DNA of 64,000 bases from Diploptera punctata. Its lineage: Eukaryota; Arthropoda; Insecta; Blattodea; Blaberidae. Positions 42,384 through 53,109 of the stretch are shown here, one piece after another (position 1 is the first letter of the stretch; each line of letters opens with the position of its first letter). A program made the position numbers and the translations under genes. The notes below the pieces were generated by a model. That model saw only the letters and a list, made by a program, of their open reading frames with translations. It ran no database searches and was not told the origin of the DNA. The stretch lies in the NCBI GenBank assembly GCA_030220185.1, contig JASPKZ010007295.1:342501-406500 (forward strand), written 5' to 3'.

Positions 42384-42650
42384 GATCAGCCTTATGGGCC
42401 AGTGGTCAGTGTTTCTGACTGCAGTTTATGAGGTCCCGGGTTCGATTCCAGGACTGACCATAGGGATTTTTGCCTTAAAGGGAATTATTCCTGAGGTTGC
42501 CCATGATCATTTATCACCAATCATATTATCGGGGTAACGTAACTCCGCCTTCCAGGTGCCCCAAAGGAGAAATTAATTACAATCCTGCTAATGCCAAGGG
42601 AGAAAGCAAGAAAGTCATAAAAGACAACCTGGTGGCACTGGTCAAAAAAA
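42384..42650 (+). mobile_element. tRNA-headed SINE, family P2
   Basis: Head TTATGGGCCAGTGGTCAGTG and CCCGGGTTCGATTCCAGG; body GAATTATTCCTGAGGTTGCC; tail TATCGGGGTAACGTAACTCC. The only P2 copy on the plus strand. Confidence 0.88.
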
Positions 42651-42937
42651 AAAGTACCGAATCGGTTATTCTGCCTATTGCTACACAAAGATTCTAAACG
42701 TGATCTGATGAAAATAGGAATATTGTTGCAAGCATTAAACAACACAAGCTGTCTTTACATTAGGAATATTAGTTCTAGTAAAATACATCTTTTCTTATAG
42801 TAAATTGAATATACTCTTTTAATAAAAACTTTTATATGGTGCTAGATTTCCCTGACTCTAATACATACGTTTCATTAAACTCCTTTTTCATATTCCTTAT
42901 ATTATGCTACTTTATTTCCTAACTACAATAATGGCCT

Positions 42938-43228
42938 ATTGTATGCGCTGCCTTGACACACAGCGGGCCCGGGATCGATTCCCGATCGGGACAAGCTTCC
43001 TGGGTGAGGTTTTTTCAACGATTTTTCCTCACCTGTAAGACAAGTGTCAGGTAGTTTTAAGGCCCAAAAAACCCGAAAATCATTTGGCCATCATCATTAT
43101 CATTGTACACAAGTGTGGAAAGAAATGGGAAGCTACCACACCTGTAATTCCCTAGTAAAGTTACAAATCATAGCATGAAAATTCTATGATTGTAGTGAAA
43201 GATTTGCCCTAGGGCAGAATAGAATAGA
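42938..43228 (+). mobile_element. SINE family P1a, diverged
   Basis: Lacks the first head bases but keeps the anticodon region, GGGCCCGGGATCGATTCCCG, and the tail CATAGCATGAAAATTCTATG. More diverged than other P1a copies. Confidence 0.88.
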
Positions 43229-43229
43229 T

Positions 43230-43864
43230 AATATTGTATTGTCAAATGGTTTAAATAAATGAAATATATTGCGTTGAAGAACCTGATAAGAACATTGGAT
43301 AAAAATGAAAATATATTAAAATATGTACGAATAATTCTTAATGATAACATTTTAATGACTTTTTTAAAATGAAGATAACTGGTCGATGCATTCTGAGAAT
43401 TTAACTATGAATTTGGGTCAAAATTCCTACTATAGGTCTATGCGCAATTGAAAGGTACAGCAGTATCGCATTTCAGGTTCTACGAAATATTAAATTAGAT
43501 TCTGTGATCATACTTATTTATTCAGAAGAGAATAAAATTTAGTACGAATTATTTTTAAGGATATTCAGTGTTTTTATTTCATTCATATATAATATTATTG
43601 CATCTAACTTTACATTGCACGTAGATCTTATAATATTTGATTGCAGCTATCCAGAAGGCTGTGTTTTCTGTTGTTGGAATCTAATTATATGCTTATTGCA
43701 TAAGTACCCCGATTTATTTTTAATGATATGCAATTATGATTTCTATGTTGTTTCAATAATCATTTGCCATGTATTAGAGAACAAACCGATATAACAATAT
43801 TAAAAATTCCAATCAATCACACTATTACAATAATTGTATCGTTTTACTGCTATCCCACGGCGAT
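43230..43864. other. AT-rich stretch, no gene seen
   Basis: Nothing recognisable. Confidence 0.35.

Positions 43865-43865
<1 letters not shown>

Positions 43866-43911
<46 letters not shown>
43866..43911. repeat. (TA)n microsatellite
   Basis: About 46 bp of TA directly left of the foldback at 43,914. Confidence 0.96.
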
Positions 43912-43913
<2 letters not shown>

Positions 43914-43916
<3 letters not shown>

Positions 43917-44077
43917 GAAAGGTTTCTTGGGTTTTTCGCGTCATGGATTCAAGGTTGACCTCTGGACACTGATTCCGAGTTTTCGACATGATCCTACATT
44001 CCATTATCAATATAACCTCGGAATCAGTGGCCAGAGGTCAACATTTAGATGAGTAAAACCCAAGAAACCGTTCTTAA
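43914..44077. repeat. Foldback with ~60-bp arms
   Basis: GGTTTCTTGGGTTTT and TTGACCTCTGGACACTGATT on the left are mirrored on the right by AATCAGTGGCCAGAGGTCAA and AAAACCCAAGAAACC, around a 35-40 nt centre. It sits between a (TA)n tract and the tRNA-shaped doublet. Confidence 0.85.
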
Positions 44078-44134
44078 TCTGCGAAAATCTACAATAAAAT
44101 ATATATATGTGTGATATGAAAAGAAAAAAGAATG

Positions 44135-44206
44135 CTTGAGTCGGGATTTGAACTCGAGTCTCTAAAGTCTGTACCTTTAGCGCTCTAACCAACTGAGCTA
44201 CCCAAG
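44135..44206 (-). ncRNA. tRNA-shaped repeat, family 1 (minus copy)
   Basis: Mirror of the plus copy at 44,260-44,331; differences are confined to the outer flank. Acceptor, D, anticodon and T arms can all be drawn. Confidence 0.7.
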
Positions 44207-44259
44207 AATCCCAAGACAAACATACAATTTTCTTATACATGTATGTTTGTCTTGGAATT

Positions 44260-44331
44260 CTTGGGTAGCTCAGTTGGTTAGAGCGCTAAAGGTACAGACT
44301 TTAGAGACTCGAGTTCAAATCCCGACTCAAG
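44260..44331 (+). ncRNA. tRNA-shaped repeat, family 1 (plus copy)
   Basis: A 72-nt block folds as a tRNA: acceptor CTTGGGT/ACTCAAG, D arm with TAGCTCAGTTGGTTAGAGC (a strong A box), anticodon arm TAAAG-GTACAGA-CTTTA, T arm TCGAG-TTCAAAT-CCCGA with one mismatch. The loop GTACAGA is the same as in family 2 (36 kb) although the stems differ. The anticodon position reads ACA. T-runs downstream could end Pol III transcription. It might be a transcribed tRNA-derived element; I doubt it is a decoding tRNA. Confidence 0.75.
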
Positions 44332-44388
44332 CATTCTTTTTTCTTTTCATATCATATTTGCCTTCATTGCCAAATGTCAAAAATATAT

Positions 44389-44389
<1 letters not shown>

Positions 44390-44446
<57 letters not shown>
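44390..44446. repeat. (TA)n then (CA)n microsatellite
   Basis: About 43 bp of TA followed by CA repeats, adjoining the tRNA-shaped doublet. Confidence 0.95.
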
Positions 44447-44448
<2 letters not shown>

Positions 44449-44449
44449 T

Positions 44450-45042
44450 ACATATCGATAATAACCAAACATTTTTTTTTAATTTGTTATGATAAAATCT
44501 GTCCACTCGTTATTTTATTATTACAATTATTTACTTTTTTTTTTGCTTCTTGTTCCATGAGCATATTGGATATTAATTTAATATTTAGGCTCTTTTTTCA
44601 TTATATTATCGACAAGAATTCAAACTTATGATTACTACGGAAGTCTGTGGTAATTAAGATCACTTTTTCGACGTCAATTCATCTGGAGAATTCTGTGTAT
44701 TCGTTAAAAATAAAGAAAATTTCAAACTAACGCTGGTTTCTTTAGAATGTCAAGAAGACTTTGAAATTCTGGTAGTATTTTACGCCCTCTCACAATGACA
44801 ATGCAAATTTACCTGTACTTCTAACACATTTGCTAAATTCCAGAGGTCAAAGTACAGTGCAGTAAAAACACATCCGTTTCAGAAAAGTAAAACCAAATTA
44901 TAGAAATAATCATCGTGATATTAGTCACGCTATTCAACATGATTTTTTCTTCTTCTCTAAATCGTGGTTTGCGGGTACAAACCTGTGTCAACATTATCCC
45001 CATTATGCCTTCCATGTCTCCCTTCTAAAGAATATATTTTTT
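44450..45042. other. AT-rich stretch, no gene seen
   Basis: Nothing recognisable. Confidence 0.35.
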
Positions 45043-45044
45043 TG

Positions 45045-45356
45045 TGTGTAATGCCACCAGGTTATCTTTAATGATATTTCTGGCTTATTTCCCTGGCATT
45101 GGTAGAATTAATCCATTCCTTAGGTTGCAGCACTTGGGAGGCCAAGTTACATTACCCCGATAATATGATGGGTGATAAATGATAATGAAGGCCAGGAGAG
45201 TTGTTAACCTAAACATAACCTAAATTCCAGACAATGGACAACCATAGCAATTATCCTCCTTAAGAAAAAAATTCCTATAGTTTGACCGAGAATCGAACAC
45301 GGGACATCATGAACTGTAGTCAGAAACGCTGACCACTAGCCCATGAGACTGGTCAA
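45045..45356 (-). mobile_element. tRNA-headed SINE, family P2
   Basis: Minus-strand head CATGGGCTAGTGGTCAGCGT with a B box weakened to GTGTTCGATTC; body and tail as in 11,165-11,475. Confidence 0.87.
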
Positions 45357-45689
45357 AGAATCGATATAAAATTAATGGAAATAAGTAGAATAAAACAAGG
45401 TTGACTTGAACAAAGTTATGGAGACTCGAACAGTCACAAACTTGTAGCACAATTCGAAGAAGAAAAATGAGAAGGAGGAAGAGGAAGTGATGAAGTCTGA
45501 AATAAGAGACTTCTGAGGAACATACTTCGCACTTCCACGCCCAACTTCGAATTGCGGCGCCAATGACATGAAATATTAAATATAATAATAACTAAATTGC
45601 CAGGAATGGTAAATTGGATTTTCGATAAACCGCCATATATGTTCGGTTGAGTCCCAACCTTTCATTTCGAGGGTTTGTATTCGATTCCC

Positions 45690-46055
45690 GGCGGATAAAT
45701 AACTCAGTGGCACTGTCAAACCCGGCGATTCATGACCGCGCAAATATAAGCTTTCCACAACCCTATCCTTAAGTAATGTTTTCCAATTAATCTTCATCAA
45801 ATCATGGTTAATGGTGTTCTCCCATCTGATTATTGGCCTTTATACTTGACACTTTCCCTCTGGTTTTCTTACAAGAAATTCCCATGTCTCTCTTTTATTC
45901 CCCATTCGTACCACATATGTTAACCATGGCAGTATACCAGACATAACTGTTATTACATATTTTTTCCCACGCAATTCACGTACCTCACTATTAACAGCTT
46001 TCTCCAAGCACCTGTTAGTTCGTCTCTCTTGGTCCAAAAAAATTCCTAAGAATTA
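45690..46055 (-). mobile_element. RTE-A non-LTR retrotransposon, 5'-truncated and diverged
   Basis: Minus strand encodes MGNKRETWEFLVRKPEGKCQV and upstream SEVRELRGKKYVI-like sequence, with many substitutions relative to the full copy. It ends (left) at the AACTCAGTGGCACTGTCAAA boundary. Confidence 0.8.
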
Positions 46056-46059
46056 ATTT

Positions 46060-46638
46060 CCGACGGATTGAAAATTTTAAATACCCATCTTGAAACTGCC
46101 TGTGTTCCCCTTGTCTTGTGCTATTCTGTGCGATCTTCGGCAGTGGTTCTGGCATCTTGATAATCACAGATACAAAAGGCACAGGTGTGCACGCTTCAGA
46201 GAGTTAGTGCTCCCTGCTTATAGGAGACCCGTCCATGGATTTAAGACCGAATATCTTTAAAGAAGCGACGATAAATTAGAAGTAAAAGAAAAAAAATACT
46301 GGAATCTGTGCACACATTTTTTTTTGCGTAAGAGACATGAAGAAGTGTTCACATAGCCATCTTCAATGAACTTGACATATGCTTCACAGAATTGTGTGAA
46401 TTACATCAGCATCTAAAAATAGCCTCTTTGCTTAAATATGATTTATTAACTAGTAACTGGAGAAGCATTTAGAGTTATCCTTACTTAAGAGTAGCACACA
46501 TTTTAACATTTGATTTATTCCTGCAAAGTAGCCTAATCTAATATTAACATATAGGCTAATTCAGCTAGCGTAGATTTGGTGTCAATATAGCCTTAATATT
46601 AATAAAATTCGTATAACATTCTGTTGAGGTGAATAGCC
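46060..46638. other. No gene seen
   Basis: A GC-richer stretch at 46,080-46,270 has no open frame of interest. Confidence 0.35.
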
Positions 46639-46640
46639 AT

Positions 46641-47141
46641 AAAGTAAAATATTAAAATGAATACCTGACAGGTGTCGTCATGCTCAACTAGGTATTTTTT
46701 TTTAATGTTCTTTAAAAAAATCCCGCACCATTGCCGATTGGTTAAAGCAAGATGCCTTGGCTCAGAAGAGCTACGGATCTTGCGCTGGTTGGAGTCTTCA
46801 TTGAGGAAGAAATTTTCTCTTGTAATTTCGGCCAGTATTGGACCGGTACTCACCCAGCACCGTGAGGCATTTGGGTACTGCAATAAATAGCGGCTCCAGG
46901 TTGAGAAAAAATAGGTATAACGGTTAGGGAAACCAACGTTCTTCCAGATGTAACCCCTACAATGGCTGGATGATCGTCTATTTCTGTGATTATAAATGAG
47001 GATGTGAGACCAGTATCCGGCTGGTAGGCCAAGGGCCTTCTAGGCCTGTGTACCACGGAGTTTGTTTTCAAAAAGAAAAAAAAATCTAGTCGAGGACGAC
47101 GGCACCTGTCAGGTATTTATTTCATTATTTTACTTTAAAAT
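46641..47141. mobile_element. Inverted-repeat element carrying a P3 SINE
   Basis: ATACCTGACAGGTGTCGTCA on the left (46,660) is mirrored by TGCCGTCGTCCTCGACTAG read inward on the right; pairing extends about 60 bp including AAAGTAAAAT at the edges. The P3 SINE at 46,725-47,065 fills the interior, so what remains of the element is mostly its arms. Confidence 0.7.
46725..47065 (+). mobile_element. SINE family P3
   Basis: Head CCGATTGGTTAAAGCAAGAT with GCGCTGGTTGGAGTC, a class-II (Leu/Ser-like) tRNA arrangement with a long insert between the boxes. Body: GGCCAGTATTGGACCGGTAC; end: CAGTATCCGGCTGGTAGGCC. Confidence 0.87.
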
Positions 47142-47144
47142 ATA

Positions 47145-47435
47145 GCCTACCATTCGTTTTAATTATTCAAAATACTTCACAGGTTTTACAGCAAATAACC
47201 AATATATTCTGTAATGAAATAATTAATAATAAATAATCAACTGAAGGCGTGTCGAAGTCGCGGAATGCGGATATATGGTCTGAGACCCTGTGCGGCACCA
47301 TATTAACTTATCGGGTACGCTACCAAACTATTCGTAAATTAAACGTGACATTTTGACGACAAATTACAAATGTCAGTATGTTCTAGTGGTTACCGTGCTC
47401 GCTTTTGGCTCCGACGTTCGCTAGTCAATGGAATT
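47145..47435. other. Mixed filler with tRNA-like half
   Basis: GTTCTAGTGGTTACCGTGCT at 47,382 resembles an A box. The 47,440-48,469 element interrupts it, and flanks rejoin at 48,474. Confidence 0.45.
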
Positions 47436-47439
47436 TTAA

Positions 47440-48469
47440 GGGGGGTGATAGGTGAAATTTCTATTTTCTACATTTTTTGAGCTAGAGACTAGATTTTTTT
47501 TGTACAAACATTCGCTGCATGATACATAATGATGTGTTTAAGTTTCATTCTTGTGAGACATTTATTTTATGAGAAATTAAATATTATATTTAAAAAATTG
47601 CATATATTATAATTAAATGGGTTCCACAATTTTTTAGTAAAATTGTCTGATTTTTTACAAGACCCCTAAAATATTTAGAAAAAAATCATGCATTAGAATT
47701 CTTGTAATGTGAATACAAAGGGAGAAAAAAAATGTTGTACCTCATGCGTGGAATTACAAAAAATAATAATTGCATACATTTTATTTTCTATTTCTTAAAA
47801 TACTACTTCAATCATGAAACCCATGCACTACTTTGTTACCCATTGTTTTTAGGACATGCAGTAAAAATTTGAACCATCTAGGACAACATTTCTGAATTCC
47901 ATTCAATTTTGAATGTACAAAAATACAGTGGAAATAAAAGTGTGGAAAAACAAATTTAGATATGCATGCAGGTGGTATTTAACTGGCGCAGCCTTTTAAC
48001 TCTGACGTAATTTAGGGTACTTAGAAGCCGAGTGGTTAAGGCAAGAAGCCTTGGCGCAGAGCTACGAGACTTGGGCTGGTTAGAGCCTCCATAGGGGAAG
48101 AAATTTTTTCATGGTATTTCGGCCAGTATGGGACCGGTGCCCATCCAGCGTCGTCAGGCCCTTGGGAAGCTACAATAAGTAGCGGCTCCAGGTTGAGAAA
48201 ATCAGCCATAACGGCTCGAGGACTCGACATGCTGACCACATGTCACTCCCTACACTGGCTGATGATCATTACCCCTGTGATTGACACATGTGGATGCGAG
48301 GCCAGCAGCCGGATGGTAGGCCTGTCGCGCCAGGAGTTTTTTTAGAAGCGCCATAGGCCTCTGAAACTTTGCCAACATATACATTAGAGTACATGCTATT
48401 TTTTAGTACAAAAAACAAAAAATTCCAAATTTTGATCTCAAATGGTCGATTTTTCACCCATCACCCCCC
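47440..48469. mobile_element. TTAA-flanked inverted-repeat element carrying a P3 SINE
   Basis: TTAA at 47,436-47,439 and 48,470-48,473 enclose GGGGGGTGATAGGTGAAA (left) and GGGGGGTGATGGGTGAAA (right, read inward). The TTAA duplication suggests a piggyBac-mobilised non-autonomous element, though the G-rich terminus differs from the 39-kb piggyBac. No coding capacity. Confidence 0.8.
48029..48341 (+). mobile_element. SINE family P3 with 8-bp duplication
   Basis: TTAGAAGC flanks it (48,021-48,028 and 48,342-48,349). Head CGAGTGGTTAAGGCAAGAAG; body as in 62,350-62,694. Nested in the TTAA element. Confidence 0.9.
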
Positions 48470-48474
48470 TTAAT

Positions 48475-48850
48475 GGTGTTAAAATCCTCAACATGACTTC
48501 CTTCGGATGGAAACAAAGCGTGAATGCAATGTCATAGATTTACGGAATGAAAAGAACCTCAAGTCTGAAATAAGCGGGCTCTGAGAAAAAATTGTTGGTC
48601 CTCTTACTTCCAAATTTGAATTGTGACGATAATGAGTTGATCTGTTAAAGAGGATCGTCAGATAAAAATATTAACTACAAATGTCAGAAACCGGAGAAAA
48701 AAGTCAACATATAATATTTTTCTTACGTCAAATTAATAAAATGCATTTTCATAAACAAATATTGCTAATGCATTGCAGATTGTTCCTTTTTTTCACGGCC
48801 GACAGAACCTTCCACTCAAATTGTCTCTTTGCCATTTTATGTCTTGGTTT
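48475..48850. other. No gene seen
   Basis: The stretch near 48,550-48,625 (AAGTCTGAAATAAGCGGGCT) resembles 45,487-45,570, a low-copy repeat. Confidence 0.4.
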
Positions 48851-48852
48851 AA

Positions 48853-49130
48853 GTAACTAACTAACTAACTAACTGGCGCTATCGAACCCGTACGTATATG
48901 GCCACACGGACATAAGCTCTCTATACATCCCTATCCTGACTTGATGTTTTCTTATCATCCCCTGTATAAGTTCCTTCCCTCTAATCATGGTTAATGTTAT
49001 TCTCCCACCTCACTCTTGGTCTACCAAGTAGGCGTTTTCACTCTGTTTTTCCTACAAGAAGCTTCCACGCCCATCTTCCATTTCCCATTCATACCACATG
49101 TCCTGCCCATCACAGTTTACTAAACCGTTT
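48853..49130 (-). mobile_element. RTE-A non-LTR retrotransposon, short 3' fragment
   Basis: The tail here is an AACT (AGTT on the minus strand) tandem repeat at 48,853-48,873, followed by the C-terminal tail region with a disrupted GRPR motif. Confidence 0.88.
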
Positions 49131-49319
49131 TAAGGTAGGTATGTTTAGTTTCTATTAACTCAAAACTAAGCTACTAAAAATAAAATCTTATGGAATTATA
49201 GTATTTTTTTTGTTTTATATTATTATATTTCTAATAAATTATAGGCCTAATAGTATTTTATTAGGGCAATGTTTTGTTTAATGTATTTTAAACTTGTAAT
49301 AGTAATAGTTTTTTTGTAA

Positions 49320-49680
49320 ATTCCCCAGGTTGTCTTTCGACATTCCTGGTGTTCTCTCCTGGCATGGCGTACTTGTAACCCACTTATGAAGTTGGGGCGC
49401 CTGGAAGGCGGGGTTACGTTGCCCCGATGATATGATAGGTGATGATGACGATAGTGGTGCGCCAGGAGAGTCCCTAATCCTAAGTTTAATCTAAGATGAA
49501 TATGAACGATGATGATTGCGATGGCCATATGATTTCGGGGACCGTTTGAGCGTTAAAATTTTCCTGACATTTTGTCTTACAGGTGAGGAAAAATCCCGAT
49601 AAAAATCTCACCCAGAAAAACTGTCCCGACCGGGGATCTAACCCTAGCATGCTACCTTGAGACCACAGCAGTGGACGTAA
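49320..49680 (-). mobile_element. SINE family P1b (P1 head with P2-type tail)
   Basis: On the minus strand the P1 head and core (GGGTGAGATTTTTATCGGGA, TTTCGGGGACCGTTTG complement) lead into GGGACTCTCCTGGCGCACCA and AACGTAACCCCGCCTTCCAG, which match the P2 tail rather than P1a. The head is partly deleted around the B box. Confidence 0.87.
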
Positions 49681-49684
49681 TAGT

Positions 49685-50045
49685 AATAGTAGATTTTAAG
49701 GTCTTATTGGTCTCAGAAAAACTTTATTTTATTTAGTGTGTCTTACATAAAATATGTTAATTATTGTTATGCATTTTTTCTATGTCCCGATGTATTTTCG
49801 ATCCCAGTCTCACTTTTTTAATTCCAATCTACTGGTATTTCCAAAAACAAATTTCTCAACATTAGTAGCGATTGAGTAACCAATCATAAATTTGCTGACA
49901 TAAAAACGCACCTTGCAGATTCCTGCCTTCAGGTGACGAAAGTTCAACTTTTACTTGCATCTTAATGTTAATTACTTACATGAATATAAGTTGAGGACTT
50001 TCATGATATACAGCAAGTTACAAATAATCAATAGGTGGTTATCTA
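49685..50045. other. AT-rich stretch, no gene seen
   Basis: Nothing recognisable. Confidence 0.35.
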
Positions 50046-50049
50046 TATA

Positions 50050-50342
50050 GATCCATCCACAGTAATTCTACCCAAAGGCAGGTCCTTCACTGCAATCATA
50101 GCATTTTCATGCTATGCTTGCAGCTTTATTAGGGAATTGTAGGCGTGGTAGCTTCTTGTTGCTTTCCACACCGGTGAAGGATGATGATGATGATGACCAT
50201 ATGATTTCGGGGACATTTGTCTTACAGGTGAGGAAAAACCCCGATAAAAACCTCAACCAGAAAAACTGCCCTGACCGGGGATCGAACCCGGACCCACTGC
50301 GTGACAAGGCAGCACGCTACCTCGAGACCACAGCGGTGGACA
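50050..50342 (-). mobile_element. SINE family P1a
   Basis: Minus-strand copy: head at the right (CCACCGCTGTGGTCTCGAGG; GGGTTCGATCCCCGGTC), tail at the left (AGCATAGCATGAAAATGCTA, ATGGATGGAT). About 30 bp of the core, at the GGCCCAAACGG block, is deleted. Confidence 0.9.
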
Positions 50343-50654
50343 TCGCTGATTTTCCAAGAACCATGCCTAAAACCAACAAGATAAGGTTTTTTTAAGACGA
50401 TTTCATTGCTTAAACATCAAGAGCTTGTTGGCTTAAAATTCAAATATGCATGCCTTCAGGTCTGATTCTAAGAAAAAGAAATGAATCAAAAAAGTAATGT
50501 TGAACAAATTCAATTCAAACCGGAACTGTCTATTTAATCAACAAACAACTACTATTTACTTAACACTAGACCCAAATAACACAAATTCTGTTAATGAAAA
50601 TAAATAATTTCGGAAATATTTATTTTTGAAGACATACCAAAATATATATATTTT

Positions 50655-51035
50655 TTTCAAATGCCCCAGGTTTTGTCTTTCGACATTCCTGGTTTCTCTC
50701 CTGGCATGGCGTACTTGTAACCCACTTCTGAGGTTGGGGCGCCTGGCGGGGTTACGTTGCCCCGATGATGTGATGGGTGGTGATGATGATGATAATGGTG
50801 CGCCAGGAGAGTCCCTATAAGCTTAACCTACGATGAATATGAATGGTGATGATTGCGATGGCCATATGATTTCGGGGACCGTTTGGGCCTTGAAGTTTTC
50901 CTGACATTTGTCTTAAAGGTGAGGAAAAACCCCGATAAAACCTCACCCAGAAAAACTGTCCCGACCGGGGATCGTACCCGGGCCCGCTGCGTGACAAGGC
51001 AGAACGCTACCCCGAGACCACAGCGGTGGACACAT
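50655..51035 (-). mobile_element. SINE family P1b
   Basis: Head at the right (CCACCGCTGTGGTCTCGGGG), then core, a P2-like tail with GCGCCAGGAGAGTCCC complement, ending in CCTGGGGCATTTGAAAAAAA on the minus strand. Full length. Confidence 0.9.
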
Positions 51036-51480
51036 GCCAAAATATAATGTATATAAATAGTAAATAATTCAAGACTAATTTTACAAATCACCCTGTAATA
51101 ACGCCACCCGAAGCTAAATTTGCGAGTACGCAAAAGTGCAGATTCGAGGTTTTTTATTTATTTTTTGCTGTAATAATGAAAACAGGAAATGGAAGATCGC
51201 AAAACAAACCGTTGTAGAAACTGAAGAGAAGAATAAGAAAAAAAGTCTAATTTAAAGAAAATTCTTACCCCAGATACTTATTTAAAACGCTTATTATGCT
51301 TTTTTTTCTGTAATTCATGTATGGAATAAGTTTACGGGGAAAGACACTGAATTAAATAAAACATTACGGGGCCTATTTACAAAATAAAGTTACACGCGTA
51401 GTATGTTGTGCTAATTATAATGCATCCTGCAGACCCTTTAGGCCTATTTATAGTTGTAAATTGTTATATTTAACAGTGCA
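51036..51480. other. AT-rich stretch, no gene seen
   Basis: Nothing recognisable. Confidence 0.35.
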
Positions 51481-51483
51481 TAT

Positions 51484-51592
51484 AATGGAAAGCAACGGGA
51501 AGCTATCACACCTATAATTCCCTAGTAAAACTGCAAAACTAGCATGAAAATGCAGTGAAAGACCTGCCCTCAGAATTACTATGGATGGATTA
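51484..51592 (+). mobile_element. SINE P1a, 3' fragment
   Basis: GGAAAGCAACGGGAAGCTAT to ATTACTATGGATGGAT, with a short deletion in the ATGCTATGATTGCAG part. Confidence 0.85.
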
Positions 51593-51805
51593 TAAATCAA
51601 GAACAATCTGAATGTGCTTGCCATTAGAAGTGATTTCTATAAATATCATTACATCTAGGTCTAGGATTTTTTATTATATGGCGTATAGTTTTTTTGGTGA
51701 GAGAGATATGTTTCTTAAATATACATAGATGCTTTTTATTACTTTGTACTTGTAAGCCCATGTTTTCCCTTAACAGAAATTTAGACGCTCTCGTCCTACA
51801 CAAAA

Positions 51806-52185
51806 ACTAATTCTTCTTCTTCTTCTTCTTCTGCTTCATGAAATTAGGCCATTTGACCTGTTTTCACATCAAGTGGGATTTAATGAATCCTCCCATCTAG
51901 TAAATGGGCGTCCAACATTTCTATGTCCTATTGGTTTGTACTTTAGTAATAGCTGAGGGATTCTATCTGTATGCATTCTCTTATCATGTTCATACCAGTT
52001 GTTTCTAATGTTGTCAATTCTATTTGTTAAATTAAAAATATTTAAGTCCTTCCTAATATCCTCACATCTTTTCTTGTCCAAAATTGTCACACCCGCTACT
52101 GAACGTAGGAACTTCATTTCTGCAGTTTCTATTTTCCTTCTGTCTGAACAGTTAAGAGTCCAATTTTCACTTGCAAAAAAACTAA
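51806..52185 (-). pseudogene. RTE-B non-LTR retrotransposon, 3' coding end
   Basis: GAA repeat at the 3' end (51,810-51,832). Minus-strand frame 52,117-51,869 encodes MKFLRSVAGVTILDKKRCED, LNIFNLTNRIDNIRNNW and GHRNVGRPFTRWEDSLN. Closest relative is at 25,775-26,165. Confidence 0.87.
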
Positions 52186-52189
52186 TTCA

Positions 52190-53105
52190 ATTTAAGTATT
52201 TTGTTAAGTCATATTTATGCATATTTGGCCATTCGAGTGCGACAGGGCATAGTATAGCAATTGATTGGTCATATTCGTCATATTTTCACTCTTTTAAGAA
52301 GTAAATAACTTTCATCGTACAATTTCTTTCTTCCGTCTTGATTTGAGTTGTTAAATTTATCAGAATTTTGTTCCTTGTAAAACCTGTTTTCCTCTCCTAT
52401 TTCGTTTCACTTCACAGTATGGACTTTTTCCCCTTACATATATATAGGCCCACCTGAGCAAATATTTATGTATTGTCTCGCGACAGGCAAGTAGCTACTG
52501 ATCATTTTAATAAAATAAGAAGCAAGCTACGATATCATATTCCATACTAAAGTTTCCATACTCATTTGCATTGTATTCTTAATAAATAGTTAATTGTCAA
52601 ACTGATTTACTATTTGATTTTACAGTACTGAAATTATTACATAATTATAATATTATTAGGTCAATTTTTGTTACAGTGCATATATTTTGTAAATTTTAGA
52701 TAATAACTGCATACATTTGTCTGCATATTTCGGTGGTTTTTAGGTCAGAAAAATCCTAACCCTAATTACTACAATATGCGAAATATTCTTAGATATTAAC
52801 TTAACAAACGAGGTTCAGGATCATTATTCTTAACATATAAGATCAACAATTAATGTGGAGAACACCATTCTATGAATCATGCAATAGTCTGCATGTTTTC
52901 CCATTCTTACATTATCAATAACTAGTCGGTTATTCCTAGTATTATCACCCGTAATAAAATATAGTACAATAGTATTTTATATTTATAATATCCGTGTTTT
53001 AAACTTTTATTTCCTTGACAACATAATTATTCCGTTTTAAAAATGAAACATCATAAAAATTAATAAATCAATTCTTGACATCAAATTTTAGTCTCTTACA
53101 TTATT
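52190..53105. other. AT-rich stretch, no gene seen
   Basis: About 900 bp of AT-rich filler without recognised repeats. Confidence 0.4.
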
Positions 53106-53109
53106 ATTG

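Larger units (their letters stand above)
44113..44353. repeat. Inverted doublet of tRNA-shaped repeat, family 1
   Basis: Two nearly identical arms of about 110 bp face each other with a ~17-nt centre (CAATTTTCTTATACATG). Each arm contains one 72-nt tRNA-shaped block and a T-rich flank (AAGCATTCTTTTTTCTTTTC). A long (TA)n tract then (CA)n follow at 44,390-44,446. Confidence 0.9.

Noticed and set aside
44260..44331. Functional tRNA gene
   Set aside because: All arms can be drawn, but the anticodon would be ACA, the T stem has a mismatch, the acceptor needs a shifted register, and the copy is half of a repeated palindrome. Better called a tRNA-derived repeat.
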